A stretch of DNA of 46,266 bases, taken from positions 1 through 46,266 of the forward strand of contig SAXG01000151.1 of the NCBI GenBank assembly GCA_012932865.1, in the 5' to 3' direction. Below are positions 9,983 to 19,545 of the stretch, one piece after another. The notes below the pieces were generated by a model. It made no database searches and was not told the origin of the DNA. It saw nothing but the letters and a program-made list of their open reading frames with translations. Made by a program: the position numbers and the translations under genes. This stretch comes from Amylostereum areolatum (Eukaryota; Basidiomycota; Agaricomycetes; Russulales; Stereaceae). The number at the start of each line of letters is the position of its first letter. Position 1 is the first letter of the stretch.

Positions 9983-11939
9983 ATGTCCGCCTTGAGCATC
10001 GCGAAGCAGGCCCTCGGTCGAGAGAAACCTCGCGTGAGCTTCTCGTTTCAAACTCCTATTACGCGCACCCCTTTCTCACCCGTCTGGCCGATATCAGTCT
10101 TCCGTCACCGAATGGGTCGACATCTTGACCTCTGCGAGCTACGACGACGAAGTCTACGACGGGTGCGCACCCCCTTCAACCCGCATTCGAGTCCTACACT
10201 GACCTATAGCGAACAGAATACCAGAACTGATCGATTCAATCGATCTCCAAGCCTCGGGGTAAGCTTTGTCTTCCCTGATCACGCTCGGTTCTCGCTCACG
10301 GGTCGGTGGACAGTCCTGCTGAGGTTTCGCGCGCGATTCGGAAGAAGATCAAGCATGGGAACACGCACCAGCAATACCGCGCATTGGTGGTCAGTTCGCG
10401 TTCCCTTGTTCATCAAACGGACCCACAGAAACCTTAACGGTGACGTACAGATCCTACACGCGTTGGTGGAGAACTCGGGACACAAGTTCCAAAGTGAGTA
10501 TTCCCCTTCCATCTTTGCTTGCAAGAATTACAACCTCTGTCTATGGATAGCCTCATTCGCAGATGGTCAACTCACAGACGCAATCCGGCACCTCGCAACA
10601 GACTCCTTGACCGATCCAAAGGTCAAGAGGAAGGTCATCGCCGTCCTCGCCTCTTGGCACCGTCAATTTGCGCAGGATCCCAGCATGCATCAGGTCGCGG
10701 GCCTTTATCGGCAGGTGAAGCCCGCGGAGCCTCCACGCCGGCCGCAGGTCGATCGGCATGCCATTGAGGAACGCGAGGCCGAGGCCGAGCGGAAACGAAA
10801 GGAGGAGAAGGCGGCCAAGGAGGAGGCGAAGCTCAAGGCGCGGCAGGATAAGGAAAAGTCGAAGCTGGAGGAACAGGCGAAGAGGAAGAGGGCGAAGGAG
10901 AGTCCGAAGGTTGGTCCGCGGAAGGCGTTCAACTTTGAACAGGTGCGCTCACTGCTTGTACTATGATGTCAGCACGGGCTCATGCACGATGACATTTAGG
11001 AGCGACCGCAGGTATTGAACGCCATCGCGGAGGCTTCGTCTGCCGCTAGCAACCTTATCAACGCAATAACAGTACTCTCGTCCCCCCTTTCTACTCAAGG
11101 CCAGTACTGACCAGAATTCAGCTGGTCAACACTGAACATGACAGTCTTCTAACCAATGAACGGGTGCAAGAGTGTTTGACGAAGGCTAAATTGGCGCGGA
11201 AACCCATCGTCCGCTATATTCAGGTGCATCCAACCCGTCATGTCCTCCGCGCCTCTCATCCTGGTCGTATAGCTCGTCGAGAACGAAGAGCTCATTGGCA
11301 CTTTGATTGAAACTCACGAGCGAATCAGTGCAGCGGTGGAGACCTACGACAAGGTACGTTTTCCCGTTTCAAAACTACCCTCGGCGCTCACACATTTTTG
11401 GCTTCGTGTAGCTGTCTAATCCCGACGTCACTGAGCAAGACGTGGACGACGTATCGAAAGGACTGGCAGCGGCGCAGATTGACGACAGCGATGTACAAAG
11501 GCTACAGGATAAACAACGAGCTGCAGTCAAACGCGCTGCAGGCCGACGACAACCTCTCATAGATGGTGGCGACGATGGTGGTGGTGGCGCAACTGTTCCA
11601 TCTCATCTCCATCCAGACCTACAGGATCTCAGTTTTGGTACACTAGGGTCAGAGCAGAGGTACGATAAGGCATCTAGCAAGCATATATCTGTCGCTGACC
11701 CCACCCTTTGCAGTGATTTGCCCCCGCCTATACGACCAACCTCATTCGGTTCCTCCGACGAGGAACATCGCCATGGGTCATTATCGGATTACAGCGATTA
11801 CGAGTCGTCCGACGAGGAAACGCACCAACGCGCTGGGCCGTCCACGTCCGCCCAGAAACCATACGTTCACGCCGCCGCCCCCGAGGCTAAGAATGGCGTC
11901 CCAGTCGAGGATCCATTCGCTGACCCGTTCGCCGACTGA
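9983..11939 (+). CDS. LSB5: LSB5-like VHS/GAT domain protein
   Basis: Lsb5 couples actin patches and endocytic or ESCRT sorting through a VHS domain and a GAT domain. Eleven exons: 9983-10033, 10098-10162, 10217-10258, 10314-10389, 10451-10493, 10551-10942, 11000-11071, 11122-11223, 11273-11353, 11412-11659, 11714-11939; 465 aa. The VHS domain covers about residues 18-150 (SSVTEWVDILTSASYDDEVY, YRALVILHALVENSGHKF, KVKRKVIAVLASWHRQF). A long Lys/Glu/Arg helix follows. The GAT-like region is LVNTEHDSLLTNERVQECL and ENEELIGTLIETHERI. The C-terminus holds acidic SSDEE repeats and two DPFAD motifs, which in other proteins bind adaptor appendages. The last intron (11660-11713) is 54 bp and stop-free, so its retention would add 18 residues in frame. 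Confidence 0.85.
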
Positions 11940-12075
11940 GTAATCAAAGGGACTCTGGCACTGGGAAGAGTGGATTATGCGGCTGTATGAAGTGGCATTT
12001 ACGGTGTGTGTACGATCTGCTTGATTATGAATATGCGTCAAACCGACGGGAAACGCCAATGGAGAAGACCTCTGT

Positions 12076-13660
12076 TCATTTCCAACATACTACGTCTCTA
12101 CTGCTGTCGCCGAGCCAGAAGGGTTTGAGGACATTGGGAAGATCGAGTCCGACCACCTCTCCGGCCTCGTCGAAACGGACCCCATTCTCGAGAAGAGCAA
12201 TGATGAGGCGCGGAATCGCCGCCGCTGTGCCGTTGAGCGTGTGGACAAAACGTATCGCGCCGGAATGGGTTGGGGGTTCTGCCTCAGGGGCGGCTGGTCG
12301 GTATCGTATGTGCAGACGGCGCGCCTGGTAATCAGTGCAGTTCGACGTGGACGATATCTCGCCCCATCCCCCGCGTCCGGGCATCCAAGCCTCCATATCG
12401 TACTTGCGGTAGGCACTCGCCCCGAGTTCTTCGGTAGGCATGTCAAGTACGCTAACAGTGAAGTGAGCATCAGGTGAGAACATAACCATAACAAGACACA
12501 TACCGGAAAGGGAATCCCAAGCTCTCGAATATTTCGATTTGTATCTGCTTCATTGTATCCATCATCTCCTCGCTCTGCTCCGGCGTCGACACGACGAACA
12601 TCTCCAGCTTGGTGAACTGGTGCACGCGGTAGAGCCCGCGCGTGTCAGCGCCACCCGCACCAGCCTCTGCGCGGAATGCGCGTCCAAGGCCGACGACTTT
12701 ACGGGGGAGATCCTGAGAACGAAAGACTTTGTTCGCAAACATGCCTGCGAGGGGGATCTCTGCCGTTCCTGCTAAAACAAGCTCTGGAGAATCTGCTGAG
12801 CCTGCGAGATGATACATTTGTGAGACGGGAGGGTCCGCGGCGGGGTCTCTGGGCTGGAAGCCGCAGCGACTGGCGATGTCCGTGCGCACTACGTCGGGGG
12901 TGGTGACGGGTGTAAATCCGTGTTTTATTGCGACGGCCAGGGCGTAGTTGGTGAGGGCCATTTCGAGGAGAGCGGCTTCGTTCTTGAGGTAGTACCATGA
13001 GGACCCGGTGACGATAGCGGCGGACTCGAGATCGAGAAGGTCGAGGGTGTGGGCGATAGAGACGTGATCTCGAGAGGGTGAGGCTGGCAAAGGTGCAGGT
13101 CCGTGAGTCGAGAGGGTTGTCGCGTTGGTTTCGGGGCCGAGGGGAGTGGCAGGGTGTGTGTCGTTGGGGACGGCTATGGCCAAATTGAACAGCTGTTCGT
13201 CGATGTGATGAAGTTCGTCCTCCAGCCTTGATACGTCTGTCTTGAGAGATTTCGCCTCCGCAAGGACGGCATTCCGCGCTGAAGGATCCTTCGCGGCCTC
13301 GCGAACACGCGCACCGACCAGGGACTGGGCATGACGTTTCGCGTTCAGCGCGGCGGACACATCCTTCCACTGGCCATAGAGCCGCTCGATGGACTGTATA
13401 GCGCCCGTGGGTAGGTTGGCTCTGCGATTGAATGCGTTGTGCGATTTGTAAACCGCATTCTCGGAGATGCCGCGGTAGTCTGGTCGCGGTTTGGGCAGCG
13501 AAGATGTGAACTGCTCGGGTTTGGAGGAGTAGCGCCTTCCAGCTATGCCTAACGGACTGTGTCGGTTAGGTTTATGGGGCGAGTGAGGGTACCCACGGTA
13601 GCTTGGCAATGGGGTGCGGTGGCGAAGGAGTGAGCGTGCATTTCGAAGGGAAGTGTTCAT
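12076..13660 (-). CDS. DIA4: Seryl-tRNA synthetase, probably mitochondrial
   Basis: This class II synthetase charges tRNA-Ser. Exons (minus): 12504-13660 and 12076-12451; intron 12452-12503; 510 aa. The first 45 residues are Arg/Ser-rich and almost free of acidic residues ([23 protein letters not shown]), fitting a mitochondrial targeting peptide. A coiled-coil tRNA-binding arm follows at about residues 95-160. Class II motif 2 is seen in [20 protein letters not shown] and [10 protein letters not shown], and motif 3 in [18 protein letters not shown]. Normal length for the family (yeast Dia4 is the counterpart). Its ATG is only 45 bp from that of the divergent RFC gene, so the two must share a promoter. 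Confidence 0.93.
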
Positions 13661-13705
13661 GAGAAAGACGCGTCGGCGCGCGTCACGGGTTTCGGCGCGT
13701 CTCTC
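13661..13705. promoter_or_regulatory. 45-bp divergent promoter with an ACGCGT box
   Basis: Only 45 bp separate the start codons of the seryl-tRNA synthetase (-) and the clamp-loader gene (+). The stretch is CpG-rich and contains ACGCGT at 13668-13673, the MluI cell-cycle box bound by MBF in yeasts, plus related GGCGCGT at 13694-13700. MBF control of replication genes is known in ascomycete yeasts; its use here is inferred from the motif and from the replication function of the + gene. Confidence 0.5.
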
Positions 13706-15164
13706 ATGTTGTCCTCCACCGCCAAAGGCAAAACACCCGTAATCGGGACAGACGCCCCATACGAACTCCCATGGTGCACAAACTCGCCTTTCTACGCGCT
13801 ATAAACTGGTTGACACGTCTACAGGGTCGAGAAGTTCCGTCCGAACGTGCTGGATGACGTGGTGGGGAACACGGACACGATTGAACGACTGAAGGTCATC
13901 GCACGGGACGGCAATGTCCCACATCTTATCATTTCTGTGCGTGCTTTCACCTCTATGTGCTTTCTCGACTGCTTACGGGAGTTCCAAACCTAGGGAATGC
14001 CCGGTATCGGCAAAACTACAAGTATCCATTGTCTGGCGCATCAACTGTTAGGAGACGCGTACAAAGAGGGTGTGTTGGAGCTGAATGCCTCCGACGAACG
14101 GTGCGTGGAACGCCTTCCGACCTGTGGCGCATCTTAACAGGATTCTTTTGCAGAGGTATCGATGTGGTCAGGAATAAAATCAAGACGTTTGCTCAGAAGA
14201 AGGTCACCTTGCCACCCGGCAGACACAAGATCGTCATCCTCGATGAGGCGGACAGGTGCGTAGTGCGCGCATATGATCCGAGCAACCACCCTGACACGCG
14301 CCTACAGCATGACTGCGGGTGCTCAGCAGGCCCTCAGGCGGACGATGGAAATCTATTCAAACACAACACGTTTCTGTCTAGCATGCAACATGTCAAATAA
14401 AATCATCGAGCCCATACAAAGTCGATGCGCCATCCTGCGATACGCCAAACTTCGGGACGCGGAGCTTCTCAAGCGTCTTTTGGAGATATGCGAGTTGGAA
14501 AAGGTGGGCCGTGGTTGCCATGTGCTGAGCGTCACTGACGAGCGCGCCACAGGTCGAGTACAACGATGACGGTCTGACGGCGCTCATATTCACCTCGGAG
14601 GGAGACATGCGCCAGGCGATTAACAACCTTCAGTCCACTTGGTCCGGGTTTGGCTTCATCTCGGGGGACAACGTATTCAAAGTGTGCGACCAACCGCACC
14701 CGATCATCGTCCAAACTATCATCCGTGCTTGTTCCAAGGGCGATATCGAGCAGGCCATGGAGAAACTGAACGAGCTGTGGGAACAGGGGTACAGTGCGGT
14801 CGACATCATCGTCACTATATTCCGTGTGGTCAAGACGTTTGACGAGTAAGGACGCCGCCGGCACCTATATCTGTCCTTCTAACTTAGCTGTCTTCTAGGC
14901 TCCCCGAGTACACAAAATTGGAATTCATTAAGGTGAGCTGCTTTTGTTTTCCCCCTGTCTTTGTCACTCAGCCACCGTCACAGGAGATCGGGTTCACGCA
15001 TATGCGCATCTTGGAGGGCGTCGGGACCCTAATACAGCTTGGTGGGCTGATGGCGCGACTGTGCAAACTGGTGCGTTTTGTGTTCTCTGTCCCCGCTTCG
15101 CGAGTCCCGGCCGCGGCTTACACAGGGGTTGCAGAACATGAAACCGGAGCTTTTCAAGTTCTAG
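13706..15164 (+). CDS. RFC4: Replication factor C small subunit (yeast Rfc4 / human RFC2 type)
   Basis: This AAA+ subunit of the clamp loader opens PCNA and loads it onto primed DNA. Nine exons: 13706-13773, 13825-13936, 13994-14100, 14154-14255, 14308-14503, 14553-14845, 14899-14932, 14984-15070, 15135-15164; introns 49-64 bp; 342 aa. The sequence shows [19 protein letters not shown], the Walker A motif [27 protein letters not shown], the Walker B motif VILDEADS, sensor 1 in LACNMSNKI, the SRC motif in [11 protein letters not shown], and [13 protein letters not shown]. The block [17 protein letters not shown] is specific for the Rfc4/RFC2 branch. Full length and intact. The last exon encodes only nine residues. 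It is divergent from the synthetase gene. Confidence 0.95.
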
Positions 15165-15539
15165 TGTGGGATGCCCGTCTAGAACTCGTTCCCCCATTAT
15201 CTCTGCTACTGTATCCATAGCTTCCCATCAATGCATGTTTCGTCATACCTTGAGCGTGACGCTTTGACGCAAGGGTACGTGCTAACGGTGGCGGCGAGGG
15301 CTGATGAGTGTACGGTAGGGTGTGAATATGCCTAAGAGACCATGTCTTCAAGGTCGGTCTGCGCACCGACTGCGTGGCTCAGAACAATATGATCCCCAAA
15401 AGAGTATGTTTTTCCCATCTATCGATTATTGCGTCATTTGGCTATTGGTCTGCTCTTTGTCATCTTCTGCCATGTACATCCTGCTCGTCGTCGACGGGCT
15501 CGTTCTCCAGCTTTGCTCTCACATCTACATTTGCACGAC

Positions 15540-16505
15540 ATGACGACCGCGCAGGAGACACCCGTCGCACGGCGACTAAAACACATCAAACATATCATCA
15601 TCGTGCTCTCTGGCAAAGGCGGCGTCGGCAAATCCTCCGTCTCCGCGCAGCTCGCGCTCTCCCTGTACGCATCTGCGCCCACGGCGCGCGTCGGCATCCT
15701 CGATGTCGATCTCACAGGGCCCTCGATTCCGCGCATGCTCGGTCTTCACGGGCACGGCGTACATCAAAGCAGCGATGGCTGGGTACCGGTGTATGCGGAT
15801 GGGTCAGGGGCGCGCCTCGCGTGCATGAGCGTCGGATTCCTATTGAAGAAGAAGGATGATTCGGTCGTTTGGAGAGGGCCGAAGAAAAACGCGATGATCC
15901 GACAGTTTTTGAGCGATGTGCGCTGGGGCGAGCTCGATTATCTGGTCATCGACACGCCTCCTGGTATATCATTTACTCATCATCTCTTCATACCGCTCAT
16001 TCATTCACGGCTGTGTACAGGCACGTCGGACGAACATCTGTCGCTCATGGAACACATGGCACCTGTGCACGACCGGTTATCGTCGGTCATCGTGACGACG
16101 CCGCAGGCGGTCGCGCTCATGGACGCGGTGAAGTGCCTGTCATTTACGCGCGCGGTGTCGTTGCCCGTGCTGGGGATTGTGGAGAACATGAGCGGGTACG
16201 TCTGCCCATGCTGTGGGGAAATCAGCAATGTGTTTTCGACGGGGGGAGGCCAGGCGATGGCGACGCAGGAGAATGTGCCGTTCTTGGGCAGCCTGCCGGT
16301 GGACACGGAATTGGTCACTTTGTTGGATGCGGCGGAGGCGGAGGCGGATGACTCGGAGCCACCACGAACAAAGACGCATCCTCCCGATGCGGCCACTTTC
16401 GAGCTCCTGGAACGGTACCAAAAAACCTCGTCGGCCAAGCTGTTCATGGACATCGTCGAGGGTGCGCTCCGGACGATCCCGAAGGTGGAGGAGAGTTCCC
16501 GGTGA
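15540..16505 (+). CDS. CFD1: CFD1 (NUBP2) cytosolic Fe-S scaffold ATPase
   Basis: Cfd1 forms the Cfd1-Nbp35 scaffold that builds 4Fe-4S clusters for cytosolic and nuclear proteins, including DNA polymerases and primase. Exons 15540-15963 and 16021-16505; 302 aa. The deviant Walker A is [19 protein letters not shown], followed by [48 protein letters not shown], the bridging-cluster CXXC region [14 protein letters not shown], and [11 protein letters not shown]. The 57-bp intron 15964-16020 is a multiple of three without stops, so unspliced mRNA would encode 19 extra residues inside the conserved TPPGTSDEHL block; splicing restores the family sequence. Upstream ATGs exist in frame, but the leader before 15540 looks non-coding. 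The Helitron begins 367 bp downstream. Confidence 0.92.
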   Translation: MTTAQETPVARRLKHIKHIIIVLSGKGGVGKSSVSAQLALSLYASAPTARVGILDVDLTGPSIPRMLGLHGHGVHQSSDGWVPVYADGSGARLACMSVGFLLKKKDDSVVWRGPKKNAMIRQFLSDVRWGELDYLVIDTPPGISFTHHLFIPLIHSRLCTGTSDEHLSLMEHMAPVHDRLSSVIVTTPQAVALMDAVKCLSFTRAVSLPVLGIVENMSGYVCPCCGEISNVFSTGGGQAMATQENVPFLGSLPVDTELVTLLDAAEAEADDSEPPRTKTHPPDAATFELLERYQKTSSAKLFMDIVEGALRTIPKVEESSR

Positions 16506-16872
16506 CAGAAGCCGCGGTCTGTAACCTCATTGTATTGTCCTACCGTGTACTCGTACGTTGCTGTGAGACAGATGAAACCATCGCGCTCGCCCTCGGTGGC
16601 GACCTTCGACTTCTCCGAAGTCGTAACTAGGTATGAATTTAACCTCGATTTGTGGCCGTCTGGGGTCGGGTCAAGCGGGGGTAGGGAGCCTTTCAAGTTC
16701 CGAGGCCGACACAAAGTGGAAGACCGGGGCCATGAATGTTACCGAAAGAACTAAATGATGATGATGGAAGATGATCAAGCAGAGTTGATATCGAGGACGG
16801 TCGGGATGAGCTGCCGCGGGTGACCGGCTTGGCCTCGTGTTGGCCCAACTGGCGTTCGTCTTGCCTCCTCAA
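16506..16872. other. Intergenic, CFD1 3' side to Helitron
   Basis: This 367-bp stretch holds the CFD1 3' UTR region and ends at the host A next to the Helitron 5' end. Minus-strand ORFs here are antisense continuations from CFD1 and have no recognisable family. A short GATGATGATGGAAGATGAT purine-rich run lies near 16755. Confidence 0.5.
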
Positions 16873-17535
16873 TCCTTTAATACAAAGAGAGACGCGGTGG
16901 AGCGCTGCGTCACGTCACGACACAAACCGCGAGACAAGTGAGCTTTCTGATTGGTTGTGGGACAACAGCCACGTCATCGTAACGCGACGCGTGACAAGTC
17001 GCGTTGACAAATGCACGTGGCTGCTTGCGTCATCCTAGGCTTGCGCGTCGGCCGGGTCGCCGCGTCGCTCTTCGTCTTGACCTCCACCACGTACTTGGCC
17101 ACCGTCATACCTTCCCACTCTCTATGGCACCTCTACGCACCGCCGTTAGCGTCAAAGTAGCCTCCATGGCACAGCCCTACTTATACCTTTTACTTTGTAT
17201 ATCAGAAAACAAATTCAAATCAATTTTCCTCCAAAGCAATGTTTGTGCAGCAACATGGACGTGTTTTGTCGCTTCGGTCACGATGACCGCGTCGCTCCCA
17301 CCCCCCCTGATTGGATTTATTTATATATCTAGAGATTTTTCGGGAAATTTCCTCGGTGCTCGGATGAGGCGTGGTGGTCCCGAGCTCGAGTGATGTACGA
17401 CACGACCCGACCCGACACGACACAGTACAGCACACCCTGTCATCTGCATCCAGTGCATCTCGGTGCGTTCATCTGGATCATGTGCGCATTTTCTTTCTCT
17501 CTTGCGAGACGAACTGACATGTACTATTTGTGCAG

Positions 17536-18193
17536 AAGAATCTATGCGAGTTGGGGGTGACATTGGCTGGCCATTGGGACGGTGCACCGAGCAGGAACGC
17601 AGGTCCACTGATTCCGTCCAAGATGCAGCCCCCAGAAACAGTGCCCATTCAACCTCCTCGCAAGCGAACGAGAACACGGCCGTCCAGGTATGACTGACCT
17701 TAACAAACTGATCAATGTCCTTGCTTACTATATTGTTGTCTACAGCTTTCCTCGGCTGACGCCATTGGCCACCGCCGGTCTTGAGTGCGAGCACAACGAC
17801 ATCCTCAGGATCCTGAAGGTCCGCAACAGCATTGTATTGTGTCGTCCACGTCCGAATCAACGACAGGTGACACGATAATGCAAGAACCCAACCAACCAGC
17901 AAGCCTCGAACGGAGCTTTCATAGATGGTACGTGCATACAGTATCAATCAATGTGATAGTAAAGGCTTTACTGATCCTTTTGTTATCCATATCACAGGTG
18001 ATATGTCCTCATCGACATTGCATATTCGCAGGCCTACTCGGCCCTCGGCGACTTGCTTCCTACGCCCCCAAGGACTCCAGCTCTGAACCCTCAAGGAACA
18101 GAACAACCCACTCTGCTATCGAAATGGCAGATTGCCAAGAGAGCCCGACACGAGCGAGAGCATTTGGGACCATCACAAACCCCTCTACTGTAG
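17536..18193 (+). CDS. Possible spliced ORF or captured gene fragment inside Helitron copy 1
   Basis: Three stop-free segments bounded by good splice sites share one reading frame. Segment 17536-17687 reads KNLCELGVTLAGHWDGAPSR and then PPETVPIQPPRKRTRTRPS; 17746-17818 reads FPRLTPLATAGLECEHNDI; 18032-18193 reads AYSALGDLLPTPPRTPALNP, later LLSKWQIAKRARHEREHLG, then stop. Exon phases fit (2, then 0). The junction 17818-18031 is unclear and may hide another exon, and the 5' start is unknown. A TATA-like ATTTATATATC lies at 17318-17328. The basic RKRTRTR patch could be nuclear targeting. I do not recognise the family. Helitrons often capture host gene pieces, which is the simplest explanation. 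The same ORF is present at 35026-35683 in copy 2. Confidence 0.35.
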
Positions 18194-18263
18194 GCGGCTG
18201 TAGTTTGGCAACTCGCAACCGGTGTCACATGACCGTGGGAGCGGGTAGAGGAGGGCAACCCGG

Positions 18264-19203
18264 CCTCGGGGACGGGGGACATCCACTTTAGGCAACGCAA
18301 CCTCTTGTGAGTGAGCTCTCCCAAAGGGCCAAAGCTGTCCTATGTAGCGTCGAGTGATCATCCTCACGCTTTGGCCCATTACACTGTACACGAATCTGTA
18401 TATGAATACAAGGTTTTGTGCACACTGACCACCTTATTTGTCACTGAGTGCTGATTAGCTCAGGACCCCTGAAATTCCCTATAAATGATTCATCTCGGAC
18501 CACCGAAAATTTGGGCCTTATGGGAACCTATGTATGGTACTCTCCACCGAAAATGGGCCCCGTAGGGCCGACATGTTGGAGCTAAGAACCACTGAAAAGG
18601 AACCCGCCCGTCCGAAGTCCCATCTTCACCACCGAAAATGGTAAGCATCTGAACACGCCGAGGATCTGTCAGTTCCAATCACAAGTATTTTGCATATTTT
18701 GCTTCCCATGGGTCTATGGAAGCAAACTAGGCATGTTATAGCAAGCTTGTGCATAAAATGAGAGTTCTGCTCTGGAAACCTCGACGCCGAAGGCGTGGGA
18801 AATTAGACTATTTTTAGATATGTATAGTCTAAGAACCACTGAAAACGGCTGACTTGAAAAAATCTATCATGTAAATCACCGAAAATGGCCCAAATTCTGT
18901 CCCAGCGCACCACCGAAAACAGGTCACCCTGGGATGAATGCTCTATAGGGAATTTCAGGGGTCCTATTAGCTCATGAGGCTGGCAGCGCTGCGGCGGTTT
19001 GTAGAAAACAAAATACAATATGAGCGAACCTCATGTCGATTTCGTACTTGGTGCCGCTGGTGACGTATTCTTGAGGGTTTTTGACCTTTTTTTTGCGAAA
19101 ATTAAGCATGGGTAAGCGGAAAGCAACTCAGCCTCGGGGACAGGGGACAACCCGCAAATTAGGCAACCGCAACCGACCCCCGGGGACAGGGGACGTTGCC
19201 TAA
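18264..19203 (+). repeat. Repeats inside Helitron copy 1 around the nested MITE
   Basis: The sequence CCTCGGGGACGGGGGAC followed by TTTAGGCAACGCAACC (18264-18302) recurs in the same orientation as CCTCGGGGACAGGGGAC and ATTAGGCAACCGCAACC (19132-19174). A third CGGGGACAGGGGAC lies at 19181-19194. Inverted arms TTAGGCAAC (19159-19167) and GTTGCCTAA (19195-19203) could fold into a hairpin near the Helitron 3' end. Copy 2 has the same set at 35754-36693. Confidence 0.7.
18462..18965. mobile_element. hAT-like MITE nested in Helitron copy 1
   Basis: This 504-bp element has perfect 22-bp terminal inverted repeats (18462-18483 and 18944-18965; outer end AGGACCCCTGAAATTCCC) that continue imperfectly for about 15 bp. 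It is flanked by a perfect 8-bp direct repeat, ATTAGCTC (18454-18461 and 18966-18973). An 8-bp target duplication is typical of hAT elements. No transposase is encoded, so it is a MITE-type derivative. Inside are about seven same-direction copies of a short motif, ACC(A)CCGAAAA, and a 9-bp-stem hairpin, TTAGACTAT / ATAGTCTAA (18803-18832). Confidence 0.85.
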
Positions 19204-19545
19204 CGTCGGCCGCGTACAGTAGGCATCCCGGCTACAGTTTCCCTACTATCGGACTGCGAGTTGAATCTTCTACACTTCATGCTTAGTACTTAGTTATGCT
19301 TATTTGTTGCTTATTTGAATACAATCACCACAGCCTTGCTACTTGAATGAGTGCAATGCACGGGTCTATGCTAGTTTACTTTACATAGCTCTCCGTCCTT
19401 TCCTTTCCCTCCTTCGACCACCACCGTCTCTCAATGAACTGATGCCATGGCCCCTCCTCGCCTCGCTCCATTCATCTAGCATCCACTTCCCTGCCACTTT
19501 CTCCTCAACATTCATCCTAGTTTTCACTCCATTTATACATCCGTC

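Larger units (their letters stand above)
16873..19374 (+). mobile_element. Non-autonomous Helitron, copy 1
   Basis: This 2502-bp element is repeated, apparently base for base, at 34363-36864. The outer limits come from comparing the copies: identity starts at TCCTTTAATAC and ends at GGGTCTATGCTAG, with host A before and host T after in both sites, while the flanks differ. TC at the 5' end, CTAG (CTRR) at the 3' end, A/T insertion, no terminal inverted repeats and no target duplication are the Helitron hallmarks. A short palindrome, GTGCAATGCAC (19351-19361), lies 9 bp before CTAG, where Helitrons carry a hairpin, although its stem is short. No Rep/helicase protein is encoded, so it must move by enzymes from elsewhere. 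It landed between CFD1 and the next gene, 171 bp before that gene's ATG. Confidence 0.82.

Noticed and set aside
12699..13370. 223-codon minus ORF in another frame of the synthetase
   Set aside because: Arg/Ser-rich shadow of the seryl-tRNA synthetase reading frame.
16001..16714. 237-codon minus ORF
   Set aside because: Antisense shadow of CFD1 exon 2 extended into its 3' region.
17004..17393. 129-codon + ORF at the start of the Helitron
   Set aside because: It runs through TATA-like AT-rich sequence and has no domain; coding potential looks better further downstream.
17321..17947. 208-codon minus ORF in the Helitron (also 34811-35437)
   Set aside because: It crosses good splice sites of the opposite strand and has no recognisable domain; the + strand segments look more coding-like.
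16873..19374. Reading the 2.5-kb repeat as an LTR or segmental duplication
   Set aside because: Its ends lack TG/CA and a target duplication, there is no internal retroelement, and the exact TC...CTAG ends between A and T fit a Helitron better.
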